Assembly (NCBI RefSeq): GCF_009712225.1
Contig: NZ_WASP01000007.1
Coordinates: 67,192-121,645 of the forward strand
Length of the DNA stretch: 54,454 nt
Reading direction: 5' to 3'
Source: Desulfovibrio sp.
GTDB lineage: Bacteria; Desulfobacterota; Desulfovibrionia; Desulfovibrionales; Desulfovibrionaceae
Positions within the stretch are counted from its first letter, which is position 1. Each line of letters starts with the position of its first letter. Position numbers and translations under genes: made by a program. Under the pieces are notes generated by a model. It did no database searches. It was given only the letters and a program-made list of their open reading frames with translations, and had not been told where the DNA came from. Below, piece by piece: positions 18,109 to 25,924 of the stretch.

Positions 18109-18124
18109 TGGCCCCGATTTTGCA
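18109..18124 (+). promoter_or_regulatory. Sigma-54 promoter of the flhF operon
   Basis: TGGCCCCGATTTTGCA matches TGGCAC-N5-TTGCW at 10 of 11 positions with the invariant GG and GC correctly spaced. The flhF start is 78 nt downstream. An 8-bp perfect inverted repeat (CAAACGGC at 18145-18152, GCCGTTTG at 18161-18168) lies in the predicted 5' leader. Confidence 0.78.
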
Positions 18125-18201
18125 ATTACCCTGATGTCGTCAAACAAACGGCACACACAAGCCGTTTGGCGATATTGAACCGTCAGGCAAAGGAATGGGC
18201 C

Positions 18202-19245
18202 ATGCAGGTAAAGACGTTCACAGGGACCACATCACAGGAAATTCTGGCCAGAATCAAGGCCGAGATGGGGTCTGACGCCGTTATCCTGGGCAACCGCACC
18301 TACCGTAAAAACGGAGCGGTCTGCCACGAAATAACTGCCGGTATAGAGCGCCCCAAGACTGAAGCGGCATCGGGCGCTGGCGCACCCGCAGGCTGGGGAG
18401 AATGGCACAAGGACTGGATGCAGCTGAAAGATCAGATTTTTGCGCTGATGAAGCCCGCCATCCAGCTTGAGCGCCTCACCCCCCGTCAGCGCGTGGCACT
18501 TGAATATTTGCAACGCGAGGGCGTTTCGGACTCCGTGGCAGTTGACCTGTACAAGCGACTGCTGGCAGAACCGGGCGCATCGGTGCTTGAATGCCTGTGC
18601 GATATGGTGCCCGTAAAAACATGGGGCGCAGAGCACTGGCGGCAGCGCATACACCTGATGGCCGGGCCTTTTGGCCTGGGTAAAACCACCACGGCCCTGC
18701 GCTTTGCCCTGCATCTGCGCAGAAACGACCCGGAAGCGCGCATTGCCTTTATCAACGCCGATTGCCTGCGCGGCAACGGCAGGCTGATTTTGCGCCACTG
18801 GGCCGAGCTTTCCAATTTTTCGTATATGGAAGCGCCCGACAAGGCCTCCATGGAACACGCTCTTGCCGCCACGCGCGAAGCCAGCGCAGTATTTATCGAT
18901 GTCCCCGGCCTTGACCGCAATGGCAGCCTTGCCAGCTGGAAAGCCGACATGGGGCTCGACACGGTGGAAGCGGCCACGCATCTTACACTTTCGCCTTTTT
19001 TTGACGCCCTGCAAACCCAGGCATTTTTGCAGCGTTACAAAACAGACGGGCCAGGTTCCATAGTCTGGACCAAGCTGGACGAAGCCGTCAGCTTTGGCAA
19101 TATAGTTAATGTGGCCTGCCAGGCGGGCCTGCCGGTTTCAGCCCTGTCTTTCGGCGCGGAACTCAAGGAAAGCCTTGCCCCGGCCACTGAGCCGCTGGTC
19201 TGGCGTCTCATTTTCAAAAGGCAACTTCCTGGTCAGGCCGCCTAG
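18202..19245 (+). CDS. flhF: Flagellar SRP-type GTPase FlhF
   Basis: The 347-residue protein is the SRP-family GTPase that places polar flagella. The N terminus MQVKTFTG and the region DAVILGNRTY are typical FlhF. The P-loop GPFGLGKTT and the G4 motif TKLDEA are clear. Two motifs are unusual: the expected DTAG reads DVPG (IDVPGLDRNG), and the insertion-box region is divergent, so GTP hydrolysis may differ. I start at 18202, preceded by AAGGA, since FlhF proteins begin MQVKTF. It lies 78 nt after a sigma-54 promoter; flhG follows 32 nt downstream. Confidence 0.88.
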   Translation: MQVKTFTGTTSQEILARIKAEMGSDAVILGNRTYRKNGAVCHEITAGIERPKTEAASGAGAPAGWGEWHKDWMQLKDQIFALMKPAIQLERLTPRQRVALEYLQREGVSDSVAVDLYKRLLAEPGASVLECLCDMVPVKTWGAEHWRQRIHLMAGPFGLGKTTTALRFALHLRRNDPEARIAFINADCLRGNGRLILRHWAELSNFSYMEAPDKASMEHALAATREASAVFIDVPGLDRNGSLASWKADMGLDTVEAATHLTLSPFFDALQTQAFLQRYKTDGPGSIVWTKLDEAVSFGNIVNVACQAGLPVSALSFGAELKESLAPATEPLVWRLIFKRQLPGQAA

Positions 19246-19277
19246 CGCGGTTCGACCTTAACATGTGGAGCAGACAG

Positions 19278-20090
19278 ATGAGCGGCACTTTCCCTCTGGT
19301 TTTTTCCGTCACTTCAGGCAAGGGCGGCGTCGGCAAGACCAATATTTCGGTCAATCTTGCCATCTGTCTTGCCCAGCTGGGCAAGCAGGTAGTGCTCATT
19401 GATGCCGACCTTGGCTTGGCCAACGTGGACGTGGTGCTTGGGCTTACTCCGCAGAAAAATATTTTCCACCTGTTCCACGAAGGCGCCACCATAAACGATA
19501 TTCTCTTTCCCACGCCTTACGGCTTTTCCATACTGCCCGCTTCGTCAGGCATGAGCGAAATGCTCACCCTCTCAACGGGACAGAAACTGGAACTGCTGGA
19601 AGCCGTGGATGAAATGGAAGACGGCCTGGACTACCTGATTGTTGATACGGGCGCAGGCATCAGTGACAACGTGCTCTATTTCAATATGGCCGCGCAGGAA
19701 CGGCTGGTGGTGCTCACCCCTGAGCCCACCTCGCTTACCGACGCTTACGCGCTCATCAAGGTGCTCAAAAACAACCACGGTGTTGAGCGCTTCAAGGTGT
19801 GCGTAAACATGGCCCCCGACCTGAAAACGGCCAAGGACATGTTTGTACGCCTGCATCAGGCATGCGACCATTTTCTGAGCGGCGTATCGCTGGAACTTGT
19901 GGGTGTTGTGCCGCGTGATACAGGCGTGCGCAAGGCCGTGGTGCAGCAGTTGCCCTACTGCATAAGCGAACCGCAAAGCCCTGCCGCCAAGGCCACCATG
20001 ACGCTGGCCAAGAACATCAGCGCCTGGGAAGCCCCCGAGAATCTGGACGGCAACATCAAATTTTTCTGGAAGAAACTGCTTTTCCGCTAG
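19278..20090 (+). CDS. flhG: MinD-like ATPase FlhG (FleN)
   Basis: The 270-residue ParA/MinD ATPase limits flagellar number together with FlhF. The deviant Walker A SGKGGVGKTN (K20 catalytic), LIDADLGLANVDVVLG and LIVDTGAGIS are all present, and ISDNVLYFNMAA is typical of FlhG. The start at 19278 (MSGTFP) has GGAG 7 nt upstream; an ATG 15 nt earlier lacks a site. The C terminus FFWKKLLFR is amphipathic and basic, as in the membrane-targeting helix of MinD proteins. Confidence 0.93.
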   Translation: MSGTFPLVFSVTSGKGGVGKTNISVNLAICLAQLGKQVVLIDADLGLANVDVVLGLTPQKNIFHLFHEGATINDILFPTPYGFSILPASSGMSEMLTLSTGQKLELLEAVDEMEDGLDYLIVDTGAGISDNVLYFNMAAQERLVVLTPEPTSLTDAYALIKVLKNNHGVERFKVCVNMAPDLKTAKDMFVRLHQACDHFLSGVSLELVGVVPRDTGVRKAVVQQLPYCISEPQSPAAKATMTLAKNISAWEAPENLDGNIKFFWKKLLFR

Positions 20091-20249
20091 GCGTAATGGC
20101 AGCCGAGCGCTGCCACCGGCAAGAACAACGAATTTTAACCTCAACGTGTTGCAAACGCGGCGCAACCGGCCTTGGCGGGCAGGTGGGGCGCAGCATAACA
20201 GGCATGTACATGCCACGGGGTAGAAGAGGCAAATCCGAAGGAAACCACT

Positions 20250-21032
20250 ATGAAGACCGGCACAGCGCAAGCGCAAGCTCCCTGCCCCTGGGAAGCGCTC
20301 GAAACCGGGGCAACCCCTTGGGAGAGCTTTTCACCGGCAGAGCAGGAATCTGTGGTGCGGCATTATGCGCCCAAGATCCGCTTTCTTGCCTTACGGCTAA
20401 AAGCCAAGCTGCCGCGCAGCGTCGAGCTTGGCGAGCTGATCAGCTCTGGCACGCTTGGGCTCATGGAAGCTCTTGGCAAATTCAGGCCACAGCTGGGCAT
20501 ACGTTTTGAAACCTATGCCGAGAGCCGTATCAAGGGAGCCATGCTCGATGAATTGCGCCGCCTTGACTGGTTTCCACGTTCGTTGCGCCAGCGTGTTCGG
20601 GTACTCGATGAAGCCATGCGCAAGGTCGAGCACGAGCACGGCAGACAGGCCACGGAAGACGAACTGCAAAAAATCACCGGCCTCGACCTGCGCGATGTGC
20701 GCCAAGGCCTCGAGGCTCTGCAAAACCAGCTCTGGATTTCGCTTGATGCCATTCAGGACACGCTTTCGGGCGAGGGCCCGGAAGGTGGCGGCGAGCCCTT
20801 CCGCAACACTGCCCTGCAAGAGCTTGTGGAACGCGTTGCCCCGCTGATCGACCGCTTGACGCCAAGGGAAAAATTGGTACTGTCCCTGTATTACACTGAT
20901 GAGCTTAACATGCGTGAAACAGCCGAAGTAATGGGAATTACCGAAGGCCGCGTATCGCAATTGCACTCACAGGCCCTGACCCGACTTCGCAAAGAGTTTC
21001 ATAACCTCTATGGCGAAGGTTCCGAAATATAA
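20250..21032 (+). CDS. fliA: RNA polymerase sigma factor FliA (sigma-28)
   Basis: The 260-residue sigma factor directs late flagellar and chemotaxis genes. Region 2 (ELISSGTLGLMEALGKFRP, RFETYAESRIKGAMLDELR) and region 4 (LTPREKLVLSLYY, ETAEVMGITEGRVSQLHSQAL) are typical. GAAGGA precedes the ATG. It lies in the sigma-54-driven flhF-flhG operon, 159 nt after flhG, and is followed by cheY. A FliA-type promoter is found before cheV at the end of this window. Confidence 0.95.
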   Translation: MKTGTAQAQAPCPWEALETGATPWESFSPAEQESVVRHYAPKIRFLALRLKAKLPRSVELGELISSGTLGLMEALGKFRPQLGIRFETYAESRIKGAMLDELRRLDWFPRSLRQRVRVLDEAMRKVEHEHGRQATEDELQKITGLDLRDVRQGLEALQNQLWISLDAIQDTLSGEGPEGGGEPFRNTALQELVERVAPLIDRLTPREKLVLSLYYTDELNMRETAEVMGITEGRVSQLHSQALTRLRKEFHNLYGEGSEI

Positions 21033-21109
21033 GCTTACAACAGACAGTGGCGCACGGCTGCAACGTCTGTTGCAAACCGATACAGACGGCGCTTCAAGGA
21101 GATTCTCTC

Positions 21110-21490
21110 ATGCCTTACAATCCGAATATGCGTGTTCTTGTGGTTGACGATTTCTCCACCATGCGTCGTATCGTGCGCAACATTCTGCGCCAGCTTGGCT
21201 TTCAGAACGTGGTTGAGGCTGACGACGGCACCAGTGCATGGGAAGTTCTGAACCGCGAAAAAATCGACTTTATTGTTTCTGACTGGAACATGCCCCAGAT
21301 GACCGGCATCGACCTTTTGCGCAAGGTTCGCGCCAGCGAGCAGTTTGCCAACATTCCTTTTCTCATGGTCACGGCCGAGGCCCAGCAGGAAAACATCATC
21401 GAAGCGGTGCAAGCCAAGGTTTCCAACTACATTGTCAAACCGTTCACTGCAGACACCATGAAGCAGAAGATCGACAAGATTTTCCCCTAG
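21110..21490 (+). CDS. cheY: Chemotaxis response regulator CheY
   Basis: The 126-residue single receiver domain has acidic pocket D13-D14, phosphorylation site D58 (FIVSDWNMPQMTG), T89 (MVTAEA) and K111 (VKPF). Phospho-CheY binds FliM/FliN at the motor to switch rotation. The start is preceded by AAGGAG; an upstream in-frame ATG has no site and adds 21 atypical residues. It sits 77 nt after fliA and ends at a strong terminator. Confidence 0.95.
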   Translation: MPYNPNMRVLVVDDFSTMRRIVRNILRQLGFQNVVEADDGTSAWEVLNREKIDFIVSDWNMPQMTGIDLLRKVRASEQFANIPFLMVTAEAQQENIIEAVQAKVSNYIVKPFTADTMKQKIDKIFP

Positions 21491-21520
21491 GCTTTGCAGC
21501 AAACTTCCCTGGCTTAGACG

Positions 21521-21580
21521 GCCCGCTCCTGGCCGGGGTTAGCGCCACACAGCGCAACCTGGTTGGGGCGGGCTTTTTTT
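21521..21580 (+). terminator. Terminator after cheY
   Basis: A long hairpin with GCCCGCTCC (21521-21529) paired to GGGGCGGGC (21565-21573, one wobble) and an inner GGTT-AGCGC/GCGCAACC arm is followed by seven T (21574-21580). It closes the flhF-flhG-fliA-cheY operon. Confidence 0.85.
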
Positions 21581-21746
21581 GCAGGGCAACTGCAACTGCA
21601 TGGCAAGCGGTGCAGGCAGGGCCTCGGTAAACAGCAGGTTTGAGCGTATCAACCAGACCGGCGCGGCCAGCGGTGGCCGCATGTACCGGCAGTACGTATG
21701 AGACCGTGTGACTTTACGTATCGGGCGTGGCCGTCAGGAGTGACGC

Positions 21747-22412
21747 GTGGCTGAAAAACAGGATATTAAAGAAGCCCCCGCCAAGGACGAACTGCAGGTT
21801 GCAGTAAGCCCTGACACGAGCCTGCGTAAAGTGGAGCTTGATCTTGACGATGCGCCTTTTCTCAAGGAGCAGGATCCGCCGCCACCGGCTGTAAAGGAAG
21901 GCGCTCCCCTTCAGGTTGCTGAAGACGCCCCCCCGCCCAACAAGAAGAAAAAGCTGCTTATCATTGCAGCCGCTGCGGCACTGGTTGTGGTGCTGGTTGC
22001 GGCTGCAGCAGTATGGTGGTTTGTGCTGCGCACTCCTCCGCCGCCCCCGCCGGACCCCATCAAGCCAGAGGTGATTGTGGTTCCCACACCCAAAACACCC
22101 ACGGCCAAGGCAGACAGCGTCAAGGAACTGGCGCCCTTTGTCATACCCCGGCAAACCGCCAAGGGCGCGCGTTTTCTCATCTGCAAGTTTTCTACGGTCA
22201 GCCAGAGCCCACGGGTAGGTATGGAAATTGACCAGAAGCTCATTCCCCTGCGCGATGCCCTGTACTATTACCTGAGCAGCAAGACGGACGAATTTTTGCT
22301 CGACCCTGCCAACGCAGCCACCATCAAGAAAGACCTTGGCGGCGTGCTCAACGACTACCTTACGCAGGGGCGTATTGATGATATTCTGTTTGAAAGCTAT
22401 CTGAACGAATAG
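21747..22412 (+). CDS. fliL: Flagellar basal-body protein FliL
   Basis: The 221-residue protein has a cytoplasmic N terminus of about 68 residues rich in Pro and acidic residues, a single membrane segment (about 70-95, Ala/Val/Leu-rich), a Pro-rich stretch, and a periplasmic domain with the FliL-like pattern KLIPLRDALYYYLSSKT and a C-terminal DDILFESYL. FliL proteins surround the stator and support motor torque. Start is GTG with AGGAG 6 nt upstream. The cytoplasmic part is longer than in enteric FliL. It begins a short gene run with two unknown genes. Confidence 0.8.
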   Translation: MAEKQDIKEAPAKDELQVAVSPDTSLRKVELDLDDAPFLKEQDPPPPAVKEGAPLQVAEDAPPPNKKKKLLIIAAAAALVVVLVAAAAVWWFVLRTPPPPPPDPIKPEVIVVPTPKTPTAKADSVKELAPFVIPRQTAKGARFLICKFSTVSQSPRVGMEIDQKLIPLRDALYYYLSSKTDEFLLDPANAATIKKDLGGVLNDYLTQGRIDDILFESYLNE

Positions 22413-22531
22413 GCTACGCCCTCACGCAGCAGCCCCCTGTGGGCTGGGCATGCAAATGTTGCCATGCGCGCCGGGAGATGCCTCAGCCTTTCAGGCCCGG
22501 CCGCGCAGCAAGCCGGCAACAGGAGGCCGCC

Positions 22532-22852
22532 ATGAGCGTTGACGCCACAATGGCCGTGCTGTATGCCCAGACAAATCTTGCAGCCAACGTGAGCAATGCC
22601 ACTGCGGTTGCCCCGCAGGCATCGGTTGCCATGTCGCGCGTGCTTGCGGCGGCAATGGCCAAGCAGGAACAGCAGCAGGTGGCGCAGACTGAACCGGGCC
22701 ACCAGGCAACTCTTACCCCCGATGCGGACAAACGCGGAACGCCCCAGTTTGGCAGTCGCAGAAGAAAAAGACCCCCACCCAAGCCAGAACCCGAAACAAC
22801 CGGAGAATTGGCGCCGCCTCTGGTGGGCAACCTGTTGAACATAAAAGTATGA
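22532..22852 (+). CDS. Small protein of unknown function in flagellar cluster
   Basis: The 106-residue product is not recognised. The first 50 residues are Ala/Val/Gln-rich and probably helical; the middle has a basic Pro-rich patch (GSRRRKRPPPKPEPE) and the end is hydrophobic (PLVGNLLNIKV). No signal peptide or membrane segment. A very strong ribosome-binding site (AGGAGG) precedes the ATG and the stop overlaps the next start by four bases, so it is surely translated. Position after fliL suggests a motility role, by inference only. Confidence 0.7.
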   Translation: MSVDATMAVLYAQTNLAANVSNATAVAPQASVAMSRVLAAAMAKQEQQQVAQTEPGHQATLTPDADKRGTPQFGSRRRKRPPPKPEPETTGELAPPLVGNLLNIKV

Positions 22853-23274
22853 ACGACACCCTGCTGTTTGCACTGATCGCGCTTTTTTCGCTGTTTGAGC
22901 TTGCCATTCTTGGCGGCGTGTTTGTCTTTTATATGCGCCTGCGTCGCTCTGAAGCCCTGCTCAACGCCTTGCAGGGCAATCAGGAAAGCCTGCTCGCCCG
23001 CATAGAGATGAACGCCCGGCTCGAAAAGGAAATTGTTGCCACCTTTGCCCAGCGGCAGGCTGAATTGCGCAATCTGGACGAAAAGCTTGAGGAACGCACG
23101 CACGAACTGCGACGTTTGCTTGAGCAGGCAGAGGGCATCAGCCGGTCTCCCCAGTTTCTGCGCGAGCTGATCCTGAACGGACGCCGCAAGGGTCTGAACA
23201 GCCGCCAGATAGCCAAGAACGCTGGGCTCAGCGTTGATGAGGTTGATCTCATCCTCGCACAGGAAACAGAGTAG
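22849..23274 (+). CDS. Membrane-anchored coiled-coil protein, DUF2802-like
   Basis: The 141-residue protein has one N-terminal membrane segment (about 5-28, LLFALIALFSLFELAILGG), then a charged coiled coil (about 30-100) and a C-terminal segment GLNSRQIAKNAGLSVDEVDLIL resembling a helix-turn-helix. This arrangement resembles DUF2802 proteins encoded near flagellar and chemotaxis genes. The molecular role is unknown. It overlaps the preceding gene by four bases. Confidence 0.7.
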   Translation: MNDTLLFALIALFSLFELAILGGVFVFYMRLRRSEALLNALQGNQESLLARIEMNARLEKEIVATFAQRQAELRNLDEKLEERTHELRRLLEQAEGISRSPQFLRELILNGRRKGLNSRQIAKNAGLSVDEVDLILAQETE

Positions 23275-23535
23275 CCAGCCTCCCCGTTTTCTCGCCCTTC
23301 CCTTTCTTTTTCCCACAGCGCGTGCGCACCACGACACACCACTCCTGCGACCGGCCTTCACGCCAGTCCAGCCATCAGCTGTCGCTCTGTAGCTGCACGC
23401 CACAGCCAGTTACTGCGCGCACCAAAAGGCAGCAGACCCCAGGGCTGCACGGTCAGCAGGTTCTGCCTGGCAGCAAGGGCTGCGGAATTTATGACGTGAT
23501 TATGGCCCTGGTATTGGGCCTCGAATGCGGGCGGG
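23275..23535. other. Convergent intergenic region
   Basis: These 261 bases lie between two convergent genes. I see no convincing terminator with a T tract, no tRNA and no small gene; only short inverted repeats such as GGCCC/GGGCC around 23504-23520. Confidence 0.5.
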
Positions 23536-24207
23536 CTAGAAACCCAGCTTGAACTGCATGCCCATACCCAGGGCAGATTCCGGCTGCTTGTTGGCCGAGG
23601 TGCGTTCGCGCTGTTCGTCCTTGAGAATCAGCTCTGGCCCCACGCGGATATTCAGGTTGTCTCCCGCGTCCACATCGGCATAGGCGCGCACCACGTGGCG
23701 GCTCTGCATGGGAATATTCTCGTCAGCGCCTTCTGGCTCCAGCTGGCTCTTCTTGCGCCACGCCGATTCATCCTGCCCCACGCTCACTGCCAGGCCGTTC
23801 TTGGGCTCGGCCTTTCTGTCCGCCGATTTCAGGGCCGAATTGATGCCAGAGGCCGTATTGACGGAATTTTCCTTGGCGGCTTCTTCACCCACTGCGCTCT
23901 TTTGCAGGTCACTGGTGCTTTTACCTTCCCGCCAGGCTTCACGGCTGTGGGTACCGTCATCAAAGGCCCAGGCTGGCGCATGGATGCCCGATCCCGCCGA
24001 GTTTTTTTTCTTGCCCGTTACCCGCCTTGACTTGGAGGGCGTGTCGTTACGGGTGCCCTGCTTGCGGGCCTTGGTTTTTCCCGTGTCTGCGGCGGGTGCT
24101 GCAACCGGGCTGGCCGCCGGCTCTTGGGCGCACGCCAGCATAGGTGCGTATAGCACCTGCAGCGCAACAAAAAGTACAAGGAAAAGCCAGGGCAATCTTT
24201 TGTCCAT
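23536..24207 (-). CDS. Exported protein of unknown function
   Basis: The 223-residue protein begins with a clear Sec signal peptide (positive MDKR, hydrophobic 6-22, likely cleavage after ACA near residue 27). The mature part starts with a low-complexity Ala/Lys/Thr-rich stretch, then a polar region, and ends with a likely beta-rich segment (HVVRAYADVDAGDNLNIRVGPEL) and a terminal Phe (MGMQFKLGF), a feature of some outer-membrane proteins. No family recognised. It is transcribed after the efflux operon but separated by a strong terminator. Confidence 0.75.
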   Translation of the reverse strand: MDKRLPWLFLVLFVALQVLYAPMLACAQEPAASPVAAPAADTGKTKARKQGTRNDTPSKSRRVTGKKKNSAGSGIHAPAWAFDDGTHSREAWREGKSTSDLQKSAVGEEAAKENSVNTASGINSALKSADRKAEPKNGLAVSVGQDESAWRKKSQLEPEGADENIPMQSRHVVRAYADVDAGDNLNIRVGPELILKDEQRERTSANKQPESALGMGMQFKLGF

Positions 24208-24301
24208 GTTTTCCCTTTACGACAGGCAGGGCACCTCTGTAAAGTCTGCAGTTTTTACACACAAACCGATTTTCAGTTCGGACGTTGGATACCCATCGCC
24301 A

Positions 24302-24343
24302 AAAGCACGGCGGGGAAAGCGCAGTAACGCTTTCCCCGCCGTG
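24302..24343 (-). terminator. Terminator of the RND efflux operon
   Basis: A perfect 16-bp GC-rich stem (24306-24321 with 24328-24343, 6-nt loop) lies 40 nt after the stop of the outer-membrane gene on the minus strand, followed by CTTTT. It is symmetric enough to act from both sides. Confidence 0.8.
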
Positions 24344-24382
24344 TTATCTATAGGGCGGCAATACTGCCGCCACAATTGGCTG

Positions 24383-25924
24383 TTATTCCGACTTGCTCGC
24401 GGGAGCAGCCTTTTTGACGCTGGTCTGTTCCTGCAACAGCTTTTCCGTATTCACAACGGGGAAGCTGGGGCTGGTACCCGCATCCTGCCAGCCGCCGCCA
24501 AGGGCCATACACACGCTCACTACGCTGTTGAGCCTGTCACGCAGGGCGGTGGCCAGCTGCAGCTCGGCTGCAAACAGCTGCCGTTCGGCGTCCAGCACCG
24601 TCAGGTAGTCGGTGTAGCCGTTGGAGTACTGCAGGCTGGCAATCTGCACGGCACGGCGCAGGCTTTCAACCTGAACCTGCATGCTGCGCACGATGTGGTC
24701 AGCTTCACGCTGGGAGGTGAGCGACGTACGAATGTCCTCAAAGGCCGTCTGCACGGTTTTGCGGTACACGGCAATGGCAGACTTTTTCTGGGCTTCGGCG
24801 TCCTTGAGGTTATACCAGTTGCGGCCAAAATCCAGCAGGGGCACAGAGCCGGTCACACCGTAGCTCCACGCGCCCGCAGGGCCGGTAAAGAGATTGCCCA
24901 CCGAGGCGCTCAGCGTACCCAGCATGCCCGTAAGGGAAATGGAGGGGAAGAACTGGGCGCGGGCCACGCCGATATTGGCGTTGTAGGCCATGATGGTGAA
25001 CTCGGCCGCACGTACGTCGGGCCGGCGTTCCAGCAGGTCTGAAGGCAGACCGGCGGGCAGCACGGGCGGTGCGGGCAACATGTTGATGCCCTGACCACGC
25101 TTCATGGCGCGGTCCATGATGTCGCGGGGCGAACGGCCAAGCAGTACTGCCAGACCGGCTTCCGCCTTGTCCACGGCTATGGTGCTGGTATGAACCTGGG
25201 CGCGGGCGGTTTCCACCTCGGCACGGGCACGCTGCCAGTCAAGTTCGGTTATGTCGCCCTGCTTGTAGCGGGCAGTGTAAATGCGAAAGGATTCTTCGCG
25301 CGATTTAAGGGTGCGGCGGGAAGTATCAAGCTGCATGTCCTGCGCAAGCAGGGCAAAGTAGCCCTGAGCGGTCTGCCCGGCCACAGAAAGGCGCAGGGCT
25401 TCGTGCCCGATCACCGTGCTCATGAGCACATCGCTCAGCATGGTGTACTGGTTGCGCACCTTGCCCCAGAAATCCAGCTCCCACGAGGCGCTCAGGGCAC
25501 CCTGATAAGAGGTGGTTGAACGCGAGAGCTTGCTCTGGTCAAAGGGCACCGTATTGGCGGTCTTTTCCGAAGCGCCCTGCGCTGTGGCCGAACCCGTGCC
25601 CGAAACGGCGGGCGCAAGGGCGGCCGTACCCACGCCCACCTGGGCCGCGGCAGATTCGATCTTGGCCATGGACTGGGCCAGATCCTGGTTGTTCTTCAGC
25701 GCTTCTTCAACCAGTTCAGACAGAACAGGGTCATTGAACCTGTTCCACCAGTCAGTGTGCAGGGGGGCAGAACCCATGTCCACGGCCCGCCACTGCTTGG
25801 GCATTTCCTGTTCCGGCCTTTCATAGCGCGGCGCAAACGAGCATGCGGAGAGCAGTACCGTCAGCGTCAACACCAGAGCCGGTGCTTTAATCATCATGCC
25901 TGCTGTCTTGCCGGAAGCGGTCAT
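24383..25924 (-). CDS. Outer-membrane efflux lipoprotein (OprM/NodT family)
   Basis: The 513-residue protein is the TolC-like exit duct of the tripartite pump. Lipobox LLSAC gives a lipidated C28. Two outer-membrane efflux repeats follow with typical segments such as NNQDLAQSMAKIE and the late LERRPDVRAAEF and YSNGYTDYLTVLDAERQL. The ATG overlaps the RND gene stop by four bases and has AGGAGG upstream. A strong terminator ends the operon. Confidence 0.93.
   Translation of the reverse strand: MTASGKTAGMMIKAPALVLTLTVLLSACSFAPRYERPEQEMPKQWRAVDMGSAPLHTDWWNRFNDPVLSELVEEALKNNQDLAQSMAKIESAAAQVGVGTAALAPAVSGTGSATAQGASEKTANTVPFDQSKLSRSTTSYQGALSASWELDFWGKVRNQYTMLSDVLMSTVIGHEALRLSVAGQTAQGYFALLAQDMQLDTSRRTLKSREESFRIYTARYKQGDITELDWQRARAEVETARAQVHTSTIAVDKAEAGLAVLLGRSPRDIMDRAMKRGQGINMLPAPPVLPAGLPSDLLERRPDVRAAEFTIMAYNANIGVARAQFFPSISLTGMLGTLSASVGNLFTGPAGAWSYGVTGSVPLLDFGRNWYNLKDAEAQKKSAIAVYRKTVQTAFEDIRTSLTSQREADHIVRSMQVQVESLRRAVQIASLQYSNGYTDYLTVLDAERQLFAAELQLATALRDRLNSVVSVCMALGGGWQDAGTSPSFPVVNTEKLLQEQTSVKKAAPASKSE

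Noticed and set aside
21601..21614. TGGCAAGCGGTGCA upstream of fliL as a sigma-54 site
   Set aside because: GG and GC are two bases too close for a sigma-54 promoter.
23275..23535. Possible tRNA or small RNA gene
   Set aside because: No acceptor stem, TTC-loop sequence or terminator could be found.
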